In this document: piece after piece, positions 45,138 through 56,498 of the stretch
Numbering within the stretch: position 1 is the first letter of the stretch
Layout of the letters: each line of letters starts with the position of its first letter
Source: Scalesia atractyloides
Taxonomy: Eukaryota; Streptophyta; Magnoliopsida; Asterales; Asteraceae
Direction: 5' to 3'
Length of the DNA: 64,000 nt
NCBI GenBank assembly: GCA_947069175.1
Contig: CAMTDV010000030.1
Location: 96,434,411 to 96,498,410, forward strand
Made by a program: the position numbers and the translations under genes
The notes under the pieces: generated by a model
The model's input: the letters and a program-made list of their open reading frames with translations, nothing else
Databases searched by the model: none
Told to the model about the DNA's origin: nothing

Positions 45138-48100
45138 TTACAAAGTTCCTATTCTATGGATTTTGTTCCCGCCTGCTTCTCTGTTGTAGAGAAGATCTCT
45201 TAGTTTATCAACAAAGTTATCTTGCTGCAGCACGGCATCCACAAGGTCCATAATCGGAATTTGCAACTGATCATATTTTTCTTTAGCAGCAGAATAAATA
45301 GCAGTAGTATTTAGCCCATGCGTGGCATCCCGGCTTGTATCACATTCGGTCTTTAGCGCATGTGCCACATGCAAAGTGCACTCTTTATAGCCCTCAGCAT
45401 GCCTGTCACTGCGCGCAGCCATCATCAATTCTGCCACTCTCTCATCCAACTCCGTGGAATTAAGAATGGCATTTGCGATCTGTATACAAATACAATCAGT
45501 ATATGTTACGATAATCAAACCAGACATGTATAAAGAAAAGATAATGTTACCTCCACAATCCCGTACTCCCGCAACCAGGTAAGCTAGTTCATGAGGGATT
45601 CGGTTAGGCTTTCTGCTGTAGCGCGAGCGACTCCATGTCGTTAAGTTTTTGTTCACCTTCAGTTAAATGGCGGATCAACTCGGCTTTCTCTGTTCGGTGT
45701 AGGTTGATATCTTTTTTCAAAATATCAACCTCATCTTGCAGTCGCGCCTGGTCAAATAGCATAGAAGTTAGGTCATCAATTTCTTTATTCTTAAGAAGGA
45801 GAGTCATTTTGGTTGATACCTCATTCTGCTCGCTCCTTTCTCTATGTGAGCGCGCCTCTTATGCTGCCGCAACTGCATTAGCTTTCTCTTTCTTAAGCTT
45901 CTCGATTTCGTTGCGCAGAGATAGCTTTTCTTGTTATCGCGATCGCAAGCCTCCACAAAGCGCTTGCGCTCGTCCGTATGTTGCGCAACAGAGGCCTCAC
46001 ATTTGCGCTTCCAAGACGGCGCAGACCGCTCCTCGGTCTTCTTCTCCTCCTCAAACTGGGCCTTTTCAGCCTCAAAATCGACAATCATCTTTAACGTCTT
46101 CTCTTTTTCAAGTTTGGCCTTCGCCTTATCAATCTCAACCTCATCCCATTCCTTGTTCATACTGCGCCATTCGCGCACAATCCTGTTTATTGTGGAAGAG
46201 GCAAGGGCAGACTCTTGCAAATATGACTCGTAAGTAGCCTCGTGGTCTTTCTCTTCTTGGCGCTTCACCTCCGCCGGAGGGAAGATTCCCTTATACCACT
46301 CCCTGCAGGAGTGCCAATCAGTAAAAACATCACCCTGTTTAACCTTCCACACGGGCTGATGGAATAAGAATGATAGTAATAATCCACAGGCGTCTCCTCT
46401 GGGCGAATGGGCGACTCCTCATCAGAATCCTCAACAAACATAAAGCCTTCGCTTAGTGTTGAAGGGCCAGCTCCCTTGGATATCAACTTTGACGGCTCCG
46501 GCACAGGGGAAAATATTTTTTCTTGCTCCGCGGTAGCAGTATCTTTCACCCCAGCATCTGTAGCTGTATCTTTAACCTGCTCGCCAGCAGGATTCTCAGC
46601 ATCAAATTTTTTTGGGCTCTTCTTCCGGAGCCACCTTCTCAATATTTTCTGGGACGATGGGGTCATCATAAAAAACAGGTGCTTCTCACTCCGCATCTCC
46701 CTCCTCAACGTTTTCAGGCCTGCGCGGTGATGGTATAGCAGATGAGGTGGCCGACGCAGCCTTCACCATTTTCTATGCAAAGCATATTAACAAATACGAA
46801 GTATAAGATTCTGTGCAACTTTTCTGACAGAAATACGCAACAAACTGAACATACCAGGTGAGAACTTCTTTGCAAGGGCATCCAGATTGCCCTTCTTGCC
46901 AATACGCGGGCGCGCAACTTTTTTTGGCACAGAAGGTTTAGTTTCAGCCTCTTTCCTCTTCTTGGAAGTGCGCTTCAACGCTTCTTCCGGGCTTGAGGGT
47001 ATTTCTAAGGGATCATCTGGGATCGAAGCTGGAAGAGAGGAGGTGTCAATGGGTTCTGGCTTTGTTTTCCTCAAACCTACAGGCACAAGACCCTCCAGTG
47101 AGTCCGACACCACCACATAATCACACCAAGAGTCAGATACGAGACGCGTACCTTTCTTACCCTCAACTTTCACAGCAGCTGATGGCTTGGTTTTTTGATC
47201 TGGTTTGGAAGGGGGAGGTGCAGCAGCTGCAACAGCAGTTGGTTTCTTCTTCTTCTTCGAGTCAGGGCCTACGCCCAAGTTTAGCAAATCACCTACATAA
47301 TCAATCATATTGAACAAAGGTTACGCCATTAGTTATATTGCAATATTACTTAGAAAATATGTTCAAGAGTAATATTGCAATATCAACGTAGGCCTTGTAA
47401 GAATTTAATTACCAGTCTTAGAAGATGGTTGCGCCTCCAGATCCTCCTTCTTGGACAGCTCAAAGTTCCCTAAGATTTGTGAGAACCAAGTATCCTCACC
47501 CTCGGCAATGGGCACGCCGGCCATTTTCCCTTTCTCTCTCTTGAAAGAGACCAAGTAGAGCGGCGCAGCTACATAACAAACATTTTTGCATCAGTACATA
47601 CCTATTAAAGGATATTACTAGGAAGTTAAACAGTTACGTACAGTTCCGTCTTCGGTATACACCAGTTTTTCCCGGCGTTCTTTCTTCCAAAAAATACTCA
47701 TCCCAACAGCGATGAGGTCCCTCTCCGGCAAAACAATGTTGGGCACATCTTTAATATCCTGGTACCACACCTCGTCGGCAGGAATGGGGAGGGTCTCCAG
47801 CTCGATATCATCACCGGCTCGGAAAGTCATCTTCATCGAGATTACTGCCGCCTTTTTGAAGAAGAACTTCTGTTTCCAGTCATGATAAGATTTGGGCAGC
47901 ACTAATAACAACCGTTTTGCTTGCACACGTTGTTGGAATGAGTAGAAACCCAACGAGCAGTGCAACTGATAGAAGACTCTAAACTTCTCAACCGTCAGTA
48001 TGATCTGCATCGACCGGCAAACAAACTCAAAATACCGGATCCTAACCATTCCCATCGGGCTCAACTGAGAAATATGGAGCTTATAAAAACCAAGAAATTC

Positions 48101-48337
48101 CAGCAGAAAATGGGTCACAGGAAGCCTGAAGTTTCCTTCGACAAAATAATTATAGAATAACGTGATGTAGCCGACCGGAGCATCAGCTGCCGTGGCATTC
48201 GCCACCGGAAGAAACGCTTTCCAGGACAGAGAAAACAGGAAGTTGGTAGCAAGATTATCAAAATCTTTCTTCGACCACTTTAACGGTGGCAAACTTGACG
48301 TCGATGGTATCTCAACAGAACTTGCACCGGTAGCCAT
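45138..48337 (-). pseudogene. Antisense ORF of the Tat element ('putative gypsy type transposon' family)
   Basis: It is transcribed against gag-pol, between integrase and the 3' LTR. Exon 1 (47642-48337) carries the conserved domain (LKWSKKDFDNLATNF, YITLFYNYF, GNFRLPVTHF, FYQLHCSLGFYSFQQRV, LPKSYHDWKQKFFF). The next exon starts at 47568 (AAPLYLVSFKREKGK). From about 47299 a Lys-rich KKKKKP segment and acidic repeats follow. A long charged, probably coiled-coil region (FEAEKAQFEEEKK, 45804-46352) and a C-terminal block ending near 45150 (DLVDAVLQQDNFVDKLRDLL) complete it. The donor after exon 1 reads AACT|GTACGT, one G shorter than the copy at 919, which puts the next exon out of frame. The protein's function is unknown. 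Confidence 0.8.
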
Positions 48338-48570
48338 AACTCAAAATTCGAAGAATACTCAGAAAACTTTGAAGGTCGCCGGAATATATGAGCACAAGTT
48401 TTTCTCTCAAGATTTAATCTGGTGAAGAAGCAAATGGATCGTTGATCCCTTTATATACTAATTGCAATTAATGCACGATTTGACTGCAGCGACTTTTGCG
48501 ACAGTCACGTATCCCCAAGTAACTGCAGGGGCGAGTGGGGAACAGTAACCGCCCCACGCGCGCGAGTGTC
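48338..48570 (-). promoter_or_regulatory. Upstream region of the antisense ORF
   Basis: It is conserved in the reverse-oriented fragment at 1-222, including a TATATAAAGGG-type box (48447-48458 read on the minus strand; 106-115 in the other copy) about 115 bp before the ATG. Conservation in both copies suggests the antisense ORF has its own promoter; that is inference. Confidence 0.5.
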
Positions 48571-48857
48571 GCCGAAATAACATTAATGCCGTAAAGCATG
48601 TACTGTTGACAGTCTGTCAACAGTACCACCACGTCTCAAGAACGTGCATCCTCACCAACTACACCAGCCGGATAAGTGACACATGTCTAAGTATATTTGA
48701 AATTCAAATACTTTTTCAAAATTCACTTACGACACGTCACCAAGATGCAGAAAACAACAAAAGGCTAGTACTTACCTAGCACAGCACATTTATCTTAAGT
48801 CCAATGCTCCACCTACTTTTTATTCTTACATAGGAGCAACACTGGACTGGGGGGACT

Positions 48858-50014
48858 TGAAGGGGTATGGTCCCAAAAACCTTGCGCCAATCAAGAAAAC
48901 CACACCCATTAATAACTTTTAAGGAAACTTCGCGCAGACTTCTTTGCCAAAATAAGATTTATTAGAACTCTGCGCCAAATATCCAAGAGAGGAAATGATC
49001 ATATAACTACCTTGCGCGGGCTCGCTCAAGGTTCAAAGTTAAAAGCCCAAACATTCTCTTTGGATAAATGCTTCATTTAACTACCTTGTGCGGGCTCACG
49101 CAAAGTTCAAAGTTAACCTTGAACATTCTCTTGGGATAAAATGATTCATTTACTACCTCGCGCGGGCTCGCACGAGGTTCAAAGTTAACCTTGAATAATC
49201 TCGTTTGATAATGCCTCATGCACAAATCTTGCGCGGATATTTATATCAAAGCAAGTATCCACCAAACGTTGCGCTAAGCAGCAAGGAGAAGAAAGAATAT
49301 CATTTAACTAACTTGCGCTTCTCGCGCAAGGAAACAGTTAACCCTGAGAAACTTTCCCTTAGCAAAATCCTTGACTTGGTGCAGAAGCAAAGGGATATTT
49401 TCTGCTGTAACAAAATGTACACGTGGCGAACAATAGATGGGTAACAACTGTGAAATCTTCTAGAAGCCATTAACACCCAATCGTGCAAGCATCTTTTCGG
49501 TTATAACCAATTGCCATATGGCAACATCTAGACGACTGAGGAAGATCACAGTGATGGCATGCTCACATTTATAAAATGTAGTGATCTCATGTTGACATGT
49601 GGCACCTCCCTAACCGCTGATGGGCTCACGATCCGTGTGCACTAACGGATTGCCAACAAACATTAACGGAATAGCAGAAGATTCCGGTAAAGTTAACAAT
49701 CTCTCCTTTTGGCGCCAAACACCGGCTATAAATAAGTGACTTGGAGTTCAAGGAAAGGTATTCACTCTCAACTACTCTCTCTCTTACAATACTTTACTTC
49801 CGACTACCTGTACTTATTCTCGCGCCGGAGGGTGGTCACGGAGAGAACCCCCTTCTCCCCGTGGCGAGCTAACGGTGTTCTGTTTTGCAGGATCAGCCGG
49901 AATGCTGTTTTATTCGTCATTCGTTGTGAAACCAAACGAAGGGTTAACCCTTTTATGCAGAGCCCATTCCATAGATCTACCAGGTTCTGGTCTAGTTGAT
50001 CTAGGGTTTCTTCA
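48858..50014 (+). repeat. 3' LTR of the Tat element
   Basis: 1,157 bp, with the same ends and internal hairpin repeats as the 5' LTR. A few percent of scattered differences by eye place the insertion in the past but not deeply ancient. Confidence 0.93.
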
Positions 50015-50219
50015 ATTAAGATGGGTTAAGATAGGCCAAACAAAATTAATCACTAGGTTAGGATGGGTTATGAAGTGGTGGATAAAAAAAGAATAGTAGG
50101 TCAGGATGGGTATGAGATAAAACCCAAGCGGGTCAGGATGAGTATAAGAAAAATCACTAAACTAATTATTACTCATAGATATCTCTTCACAACTATGACT
50201 TCACCAATCACCGCCGTAT

Positions 50220-51250
50220 TACTCTATTGTCGTTTTTCGTTTAAAAATGATAATAAAAATAAAAATAATCAAAAAAATTCAAAAAAATTCTAAAAAAATC
50301 CTAACAAAAAATTATAAAAATTAAAAAAAATCTTAAAAATAAAAAAAAATCTAAAAAACCAAAAAAAAATCCAAAAAGTTCAAAAAATTCTAAAAAATAA
50401 AAAAATCAAAGTATTCAAAAAAATCCTAAAAATTCTAAAAAAATCCAAAAAAATCAAAAAAATCTAAAAAGTCAAACAGTACTTAAAATTCTAAAAACTT
50501 CTAAAATCAAAAATAAAATATTCTTAAAAATAAAAAAAAATATAAAAAGTCAGAAAAAAATCTAAAAAATTCAAAAGAATGCTAAAAAATAAAAAAAAAT
50601 TAACAAAATTAAAAAAATAAAAAATCCAAAAAATTCAAAAATCCTTAAAAAATAAAAAAAGTTAAAAAAATATTAAAAATTCAAAAAAATCTTAAAAATT
50701 CTAAAAAAAAAATCTACAAATTCAAAAAATTTCTAAATAATGAAAAAAATTCAAAAAAATCTAAAAAAATAAAAATACTATTTTTGTTTTTTAGGATATT
50801 TTAGGATTTTTTTATTTTTTAGATTTTTTGTTATTTTTTAGAATTCTTTTGATATTCTATAATTTTTTGATTTTTTTGAATTTTTAGGATTGTTTAGAAT
50901 TTTTTATTTTTTAGATATTTTTTATTTTTAAGGTTTTTTTATTTTTATAATTTGTTTCGATTACGGTTTTTTATTTTTTAGAATTTTTTTGATTTTTTTA
51001 ATTTTTATATTTTTATTTATTTTTTGAACTTTTAGGATTTTTTAGTTTTTTTTATTTTGTAGAATTTTATTTTTTTGAATTTTTGGGATTTTTTAGAAAT
51101 TTTTTATTTTTCGAATTCTTAGGATTTTTTAGTAGTTTTTTTTATTTTTTAGGATTTTTATATTTTTTTATCGTTTTTGAATTATTTTGATTTTTATAAT
51201 TTTTTAAGATTTTTTTTAGAATTTTATATTTTTTATTAAATTTTTTACTT
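50220..51250. repeat. Large A-rich / T-rich inverted repeat
   Basis: About 550 bp of A-rich sequence with recurring AAAAAATTCTAAAAAATCC (50220-50775) is followed at once by about 470 bp of the T-rich complement with GGATTTTTTAGAATTTTTT (50780-51250). The strand could fold into a very long imperfect hairpin. It is the core of the foldback element at 36152-51453. Confidence 0.9.
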
Positions 51251-51469
51251 TAATTATATTTTCATCCCATTTTTATCCAAACCTATATTAGCCTACAACC
51301 ATCCTAACCTAAACCTAAATTGACCCATTACCCATCCGACCTTTTTTTTTTTTTTTTAAAAAAATAGCCATCCTGGCCTATACCCATCCTAACCTAAACC
51401 CATCTTCAGCCATTACCCAAACCCATCCAACTTGTCCACTTTGCCACCACTACTTTTGATTAGTTCTTG

Positions 51470-51690
51470 TTTATTTTTTTTCGTAACTATTTCAGTCCCT
51501 GTGGTTTCACTTTTGTAACCATTTCAATCCATTTATTCTGTAAGTGTAGGGACTGAATTGGTTGCGAGGTGGACTGAAATGGTTACAAAAGTGAAACCAC
51601 AGGGACTGAAATCGCAATTTTTAAACTAAGGGATTGAAATAGTGATTTTTGACAAACCACAAGGACAAAAACAGTAATTAACTTTTTTTT
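51470..51690. mobile_element. MULE-type MITE remnant
   Basis: It contains CAGTCCCTGTGGTTTCACTTTTGTAACC and, 60 bp on, its complement GGTTACAAAAGTGAAACCACAGGGACTG (key words only). The right edge reads AAACAGTAATTAACTT. It is similar in motif to the elements at 9744 and 16220. The outer ends are not defined. Confidence 0.5.
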
Positions 51691-52666
51691 TTTTTTTATA
51701 AAAACGCTACTTTCACGCTTCTCCCACTCCGTATTTTTTTTTACCACGATCCTTGCTAACGTAACTGCGCCACATGACAGTTAATGCTCTCAACTCTGTA
51801 TAGTATAAGGGTTGAATAGTATCGATCTTAATATTGGTTGAGATGTAAGATTTATTTTATATATTTTTTTGGTTCAAGGGCTATAACAACTACAAACATA
51901 GCAAAACTGAAAATATACACTGAAAGTTTTTCATCTAGATCAATCTACGACACCATATATGAACCATTTTTATCCAAATAAAACTGTAACTTTGAACCTC
52001 CCCATATATCCTCTTGATTTTGACCAGAACATCCAATTATTCCGGCCTTCCAACTAAAATTCACCACCACTATATAATGGATTGATGCACATTCTCATAA
52101 TCGTCAAACCTACTATAGAATCATAAATTTTAAACAAGTCACTAATTGAAAAGGCATAGGTAGGATGAGACTGTATCCATGAACGAATACTTCGCTACAC
52201 CACTGAAACCACATAACAAGAAGTAAAAATATGCTACACCGATTCCTCACAATCATCACATAAGTGTTTCCTAATTTTGTTTTCTACCTATATTTTAACT
52301 AGATGTTTAATAAATAGAAGTATAATTTGTTAAATAGACATAAAAATATTTAACCATGTATGCACGTTGCGTTATGTTAACTCGCAAACTCTAGATCTAA
52401 TCACCCAAACGTAAAACATTACGTATAATAAAAGAATAAATAAGTTTATAGTTTATAAAGTATAATTTGTTAAATAATTTTATAAAATATAAAGAATATG
52501 GTTTATTAATATTCAAATTTAGCTCTAAGAGTTAACTTGTGTTTTTTACTAATGCTCTAAGAAAAAAAAAAGTAACATATATCAAAAGCAGTAAAGGATT
52601 GTACATTGAGTTTGTAAAAATATATCAAATAAAAAAAAAAAAACAAAAAAAAGGTAGTACTAGTGG
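51691..52666. other. AT-rich intergenic sequence
   Basis: No gene or clear element is seen. It lies between a MITE remnant and a LINE fragment. Confidence 0.4.
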
Positions 52667-53140
52667 ATGCCACATAACATCCATCGATTTGTTTTTGCCA
52701 ACAGTGTCATCTCCAGCCCATTTTTTGCTTTTCAAATCCAAGATCTTTTCAACATCCACGAGTTTTCAAGTGGTTCAAAACAAAGAAAGAAGACGATACA
52801 AGCTGTAATCCTGACAGTAATATGGAGCATTTGGAGGTCTCGAAACAAAGCGATTTTTGAGTCTGTAAACCCGACGGTGTCCACAGTCATTGAGGAGTCA
52901 AAAACCTTGAGTTACCTTTGGGTGAAGAACAAATCGAAAGCTAGAGCTTTATCTTGGGATGATTAGAAGTCCTTTAGTCTCGGATCTTTAGCTTAATTGG
53001 TTTGTATGTGGTTGGTTTTTTTCTTTTTTTTTTTTCTGTTTCATTTAGGTAATCGCGATTGAAATATGTAGCTAGCGTCTAGCTAGTTGGTGGATAATAA
53101 ATAGAGGTTTTTGTTGGTCGTTCAAAGAAAAAAAAACTTC
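52667..53140 (+). mobile_element. 5'-truncated LINE (L1-type) 3' end
   Basis: A frame at 52667-52966 encodes the C-terminal region of a plant LINE pol, after the RT zinc-binding domain: VILTVIWSIWRSRNKAIFES, then TLSYLWVKNKSK and LSWDDW. An in-frame TAG falls in what should be WDDWKSF. A 170-bp 3' UTR with a T-rich tract follows, then a poly(A) run at about 53130-53139. 5' truncation and the A-tail fit target-primed retrotransposition. The target duplication was not found. Confidence 0.75.
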
Positions 53141-55349
53141 ATTTGTATCTATTTATGTATCCAATCATGACATCCTCCCATTGGTTATCATTATGAGGGT
53201 CAACAAAGTTGATAACCATTGGATACATGATATGTATTAAATTACACTTGTAGCATGTGGATTTCTATAAATTATAAGGGGTTTGCCACATAACAACACG
53301 CCATGTTATACTTACAAACAAACCATGTTATATACTTTAATAAAAACTAGACAAGTCTTCTCGAAACAATGATTTTTAAAGATATCTTAGTTTGGAAAAC
53401 GATTTTTAGAGGCATGGGGAGCTAAGTTTGAAGGTAGGCGTAGCCAGAGGTGCAGTTCAATCAATTTAATGAACACCCATTTGATTCGGCCATGTTTTCT
53501 AGTGTTTTTATGTCTTATTTTTTTTTTTTTACATTACTGCAAACAAGTTAATAAATATATCATTGATAACAACTAACAATTTTCGATTATATTGTTTCAC
53601 AAGTGCACTTACTTATGTAGCTTAATCCTCAACTATAACACTATATTTCGATAAATACAGGACTTGATTATAATCAAATTAATGAGACTCCATCAGTCCA
53701 TCTGCTTGATTCGTGTCGATGCATTTAAATATATATTATGTTTCATGGGTTTTTTTTTTTTGGTTTCATGTTATATTATCAACCGACCATAGGCATACAT
53801 CACGTGCGCATAAACCCGTTTCACGTGATGCGAACTGTTTTTGTTTTTTTAACTTTACATTAAATTTCAAGAAAAAACTAACATGTCTAGTGGTTTAGTG
53901 AATAATGCATCCGGACGTTTTTTGTCATGTGACAGTCCAGTTAGCAAGGGAGCATATTGGACGTTATTCTAAAATGGGTGTAGTGGGGATGTGGGTATTA
54001 TGTTAAAAGGGTGTAAAGAATTAAATAAAATAAAAAAACTAACCAAAAAATGTATTGGTCAAACCAAAAGAAGGATACATGTGATTGGTAGGTTCCAAAT
54101 TGTTCCACCGTTGTTCCAACCACACCAAAACGAAAAAATTCAACAAAAACGCCTAGGGGGACGGTGAACCGGCGTTTTGGGGCATGTTTAGACATAAAAA
54201 CGCTGCATTGAAGACGACTACGGGTGGTCTAACAAATGTTTTTAAAAGAGTTAATTACATTTTCCATCCCTGTGTTATTAATATTAATAACGAGGGCATT
54301 ATGGTCATTTCAAGTAAGCTAATGGAATAACTGGATGACGTTAGTGTGGTTGGACTGTAATAGTTACGAAAGTAAAACCATAGGGAATGTTTTCATAATT
54401 TTTAAACTAATGTACTGAAATAGTAATTTTTTATAAATAACATAAATGAAAAACGTATTTAACTTTCTTAAAATCTTAAATTTAAAAGCCCATAGTAACA
54501 TGTTTACTAATGGACCATATTCCAGAACCCGATGTGGTTTTCTTTCCAAATGTAAAGTGTGAACAAAGAAGGCTAGGCACGTGGGCATTCGGGAACTCCG
54601 ATGACAAGAAAAACCATCCAATAAATAATTTTTATGTCATTAGAATATTATATCATATAAAGTTCTAATTGTTTTATTTTATTGAGAAATAACATGGCTA
54701 GCCTTGTTTCTACATTGACTCATACATGTTTCTAAACTAGCCTTATTTATATAATACCATTTTATAATAACCAAATCCATACTAACTTGAAGCGGAGTGG
54801 AGTTGAGAATAAATTACGCCAATGATTCGTGTTTGGGTCATGTACGAGTAAAAGTGTGCTTGATTCAACTCAGCTCGTTCAAATTGAATTTTTTTAAATT
54901 TATTATATCTATGTATATACGTAATTGTTTATAGTTTTGTGCATTTCACTCGATTGGATTTGACAAGCTACATACACTGAACATATATGAGTCAATGTAG
55001 AAATATATAACTACACAGCTAGCACAACAAAAAATATAACACTAAATCTAGCCCAATCGTTGACTTGTTCTTGGACTTCTTTCTTCTTTGATCTTTCTCA
55101 TCCTAATTGTACTTTGTTGAACTTATTTTGTATGTCTTAATTGTTAACTTATTGACTTTGAGTTTGAAGTGTTGAATTAATGACATTTTGGAGATTTAGA
55201 CATTTAAATTTGAAAACTTTGCACCAAATCTCAAAACCAATCCAAACCGAGTTACTTGGTTTCAAAAAAGGTAACGATAAATGAGTAGCCACTGAGAGAG
55301 CATCAATGACTCCTCTTACATTGCAACTTTACAATTTACAACTCACCCT
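53141..55349. other. AT-rich intergenic sequence with a MITE remnant
   Basis: At 54248-54420, GAGTTAATTACATTTTCCAT and TAGTTACGAAAGTAAAACCATAGG recall the MULE-type MITEs elsewhere. No gene was recognised. The open frames here lack conserved motifs. Confidence 0.4.
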
Positions 55350-55585
55350 TAGGGATGAGCAGATGGTACTCGGTACCTGTACCATTTTGAATTTATCAAA
55401 CCAGATACATTTTTGGTACCGACTTTTAATATTTTCGATATCGGTTCGGTACCGATATTTACCGGTTTTTACCCACAAATAACGGTACCCAACCGTACCG
55501 TACCAGGTATATTAAGTACCGGTACCGGTACCCACTTTTAGGGATTTTCGGCACCGATACCGGTTTGTTACCAAGCTCATCCCTA
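55350..55585. mobile_element. hAT-type MITE with GGTACCGGTA arms
   Basis: TIRs TAGGGATGAGC / GCTCATCCCTA are flanked by CTCACCCT and CTCACCTC, a near-duplication. Arms are ACCGGTACC-type, like the element at 35391. 236 bp. Confidence 0.75.
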
Positions 55586-56019
55586 CTCACCTCTAGTCGG
55601 CTTGTTCTTCCCAAAAGGTGCAAACTTAGCACCTTAGGACCAACCATACAAGCCCAGTCCATATTCAATATTCAAATTAATCCTCTTATTATATAAAGAA
55701 AACAAGACAGAACAAGTTAGTAAAAAACTAAAAATAGATTATAAACAATATGTTGGATTGAATTGAAAATGAATATATCACAACAGTTATCAATGTCTAA
55801 TTTGTTTTGTAGTGGTTCATTTTTGCTCCTTCAACATGTTTGTAGTAATTATAAAACTCGTTCCTGAAGTTGATATTTGGGTTCATTTTATTCTATTTTC
55901 ACCCTTTAAACAATTGGATTTAAAAGAAGAGTTAGTTTTTGATTTTGGGTCATAAATGTTTGTGTACTTAATCAGCATAGTTATGTTCTAATTTATGATG
56001 TACATACGTTATTTTATTT

Positions 56020-56282
56020 TGAACGGCAAGGAACGACGTGTCAACCACCATGACACCGGGTGCTTTGCCCAAGGTCGACTACTCAACCGCCGTCAGCCCC
56101 TTGGCTCTCCCCGATGCGCGGAAACCCGACCTCCACCCGCCCGAAGGCACGGCAGTGGAATAATCGGTAAAATCCCGCCATTCACCTGGATGCCGCAGAA
56201 AATAATGGGGAGAGTGAGAATCGAACCTGAGTCACAAGAAACATCAAGTTTTTCCCCAATCACTCCACCACTACTTCATTAA
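56020..56282 (-). mobile_element. Probable tRNA-derived SINE
   Basis: On the minus strand it begins GAAGTAGTGGTGGAGTGATTGG, an A-box-like start, with CAGGTTCGATTCTC, a clear B box, about 45 bases on. A GC-rich body with CGGGCGGGTGGAGG follows. The length and promoter spacing fit a SINE. No tail or target duplication was confirmed. The forward open frame across it is an artefact. Confidence 0.6.
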
Positions 56283-56498
56283 GAGAATGATCAAATTGAA
56301 CATACTTCATGGTGTTGTTGCCTAATGTAGTTGATTTAGGATTTGCAATTTATGATACAAGTTGATAACAAAGGCCTAAACTTTAAAGAACATATTATAT
56401 ACGTACATGTAACACACTTGACATTAATCCATAAATTAACATCAAATGTTTATTAACACAACATCTTAAACAACTTATTCAACATAAATCAAATTACA

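Larger units (their letters stand above)
36212..50014 (+). mobile_element. Ty3/gypsy LTR retrotransposon, Tat lineage with antisense ORF
   Basis: This is a complete insertion: LTRs at 36212-37372 and 48858-50014, both TGAAGGGG...TTTCTTCA. A perfect 5-bp duplication ATTAA lies on each side (36207-36211 and 50015-50019). A primer-binding site-like TTGGCGCC follows the 5' LTR, and a polypurine GGGGGGA tract precedes the 3' LTR. Order: gag, protease, RT, RNase H, (gap with nested LTR), integrase, then a large antisense ORF. That order matches the Retand-type Tat group. The reading frames are broken in many places, so it is defective. Confidence 0.93.
36152..51453. mobile_element. A/T-rich foldback element interrupted by the Tat retrotransposon
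   Basis: The left end CCTGGCAAAACAAGTCCATT pairs with the right end (AACTTGTCCACTTTGCCACC at 51430-51449). Both sides are flanked by TTTTGATTAG (36142-36151 and 51454-51463), a perfect 10-bp direct repeat. Only about 60 bp of the left arm precedes the retrotransposon; the rest resumes at 50015. GGGTTAGGATGGGTT-like motifs (50050-50120) pair with AACCCATCCTAACC-like motifs (51260-51430). A/T-rich arms lie between them. Confidence 0.65.
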
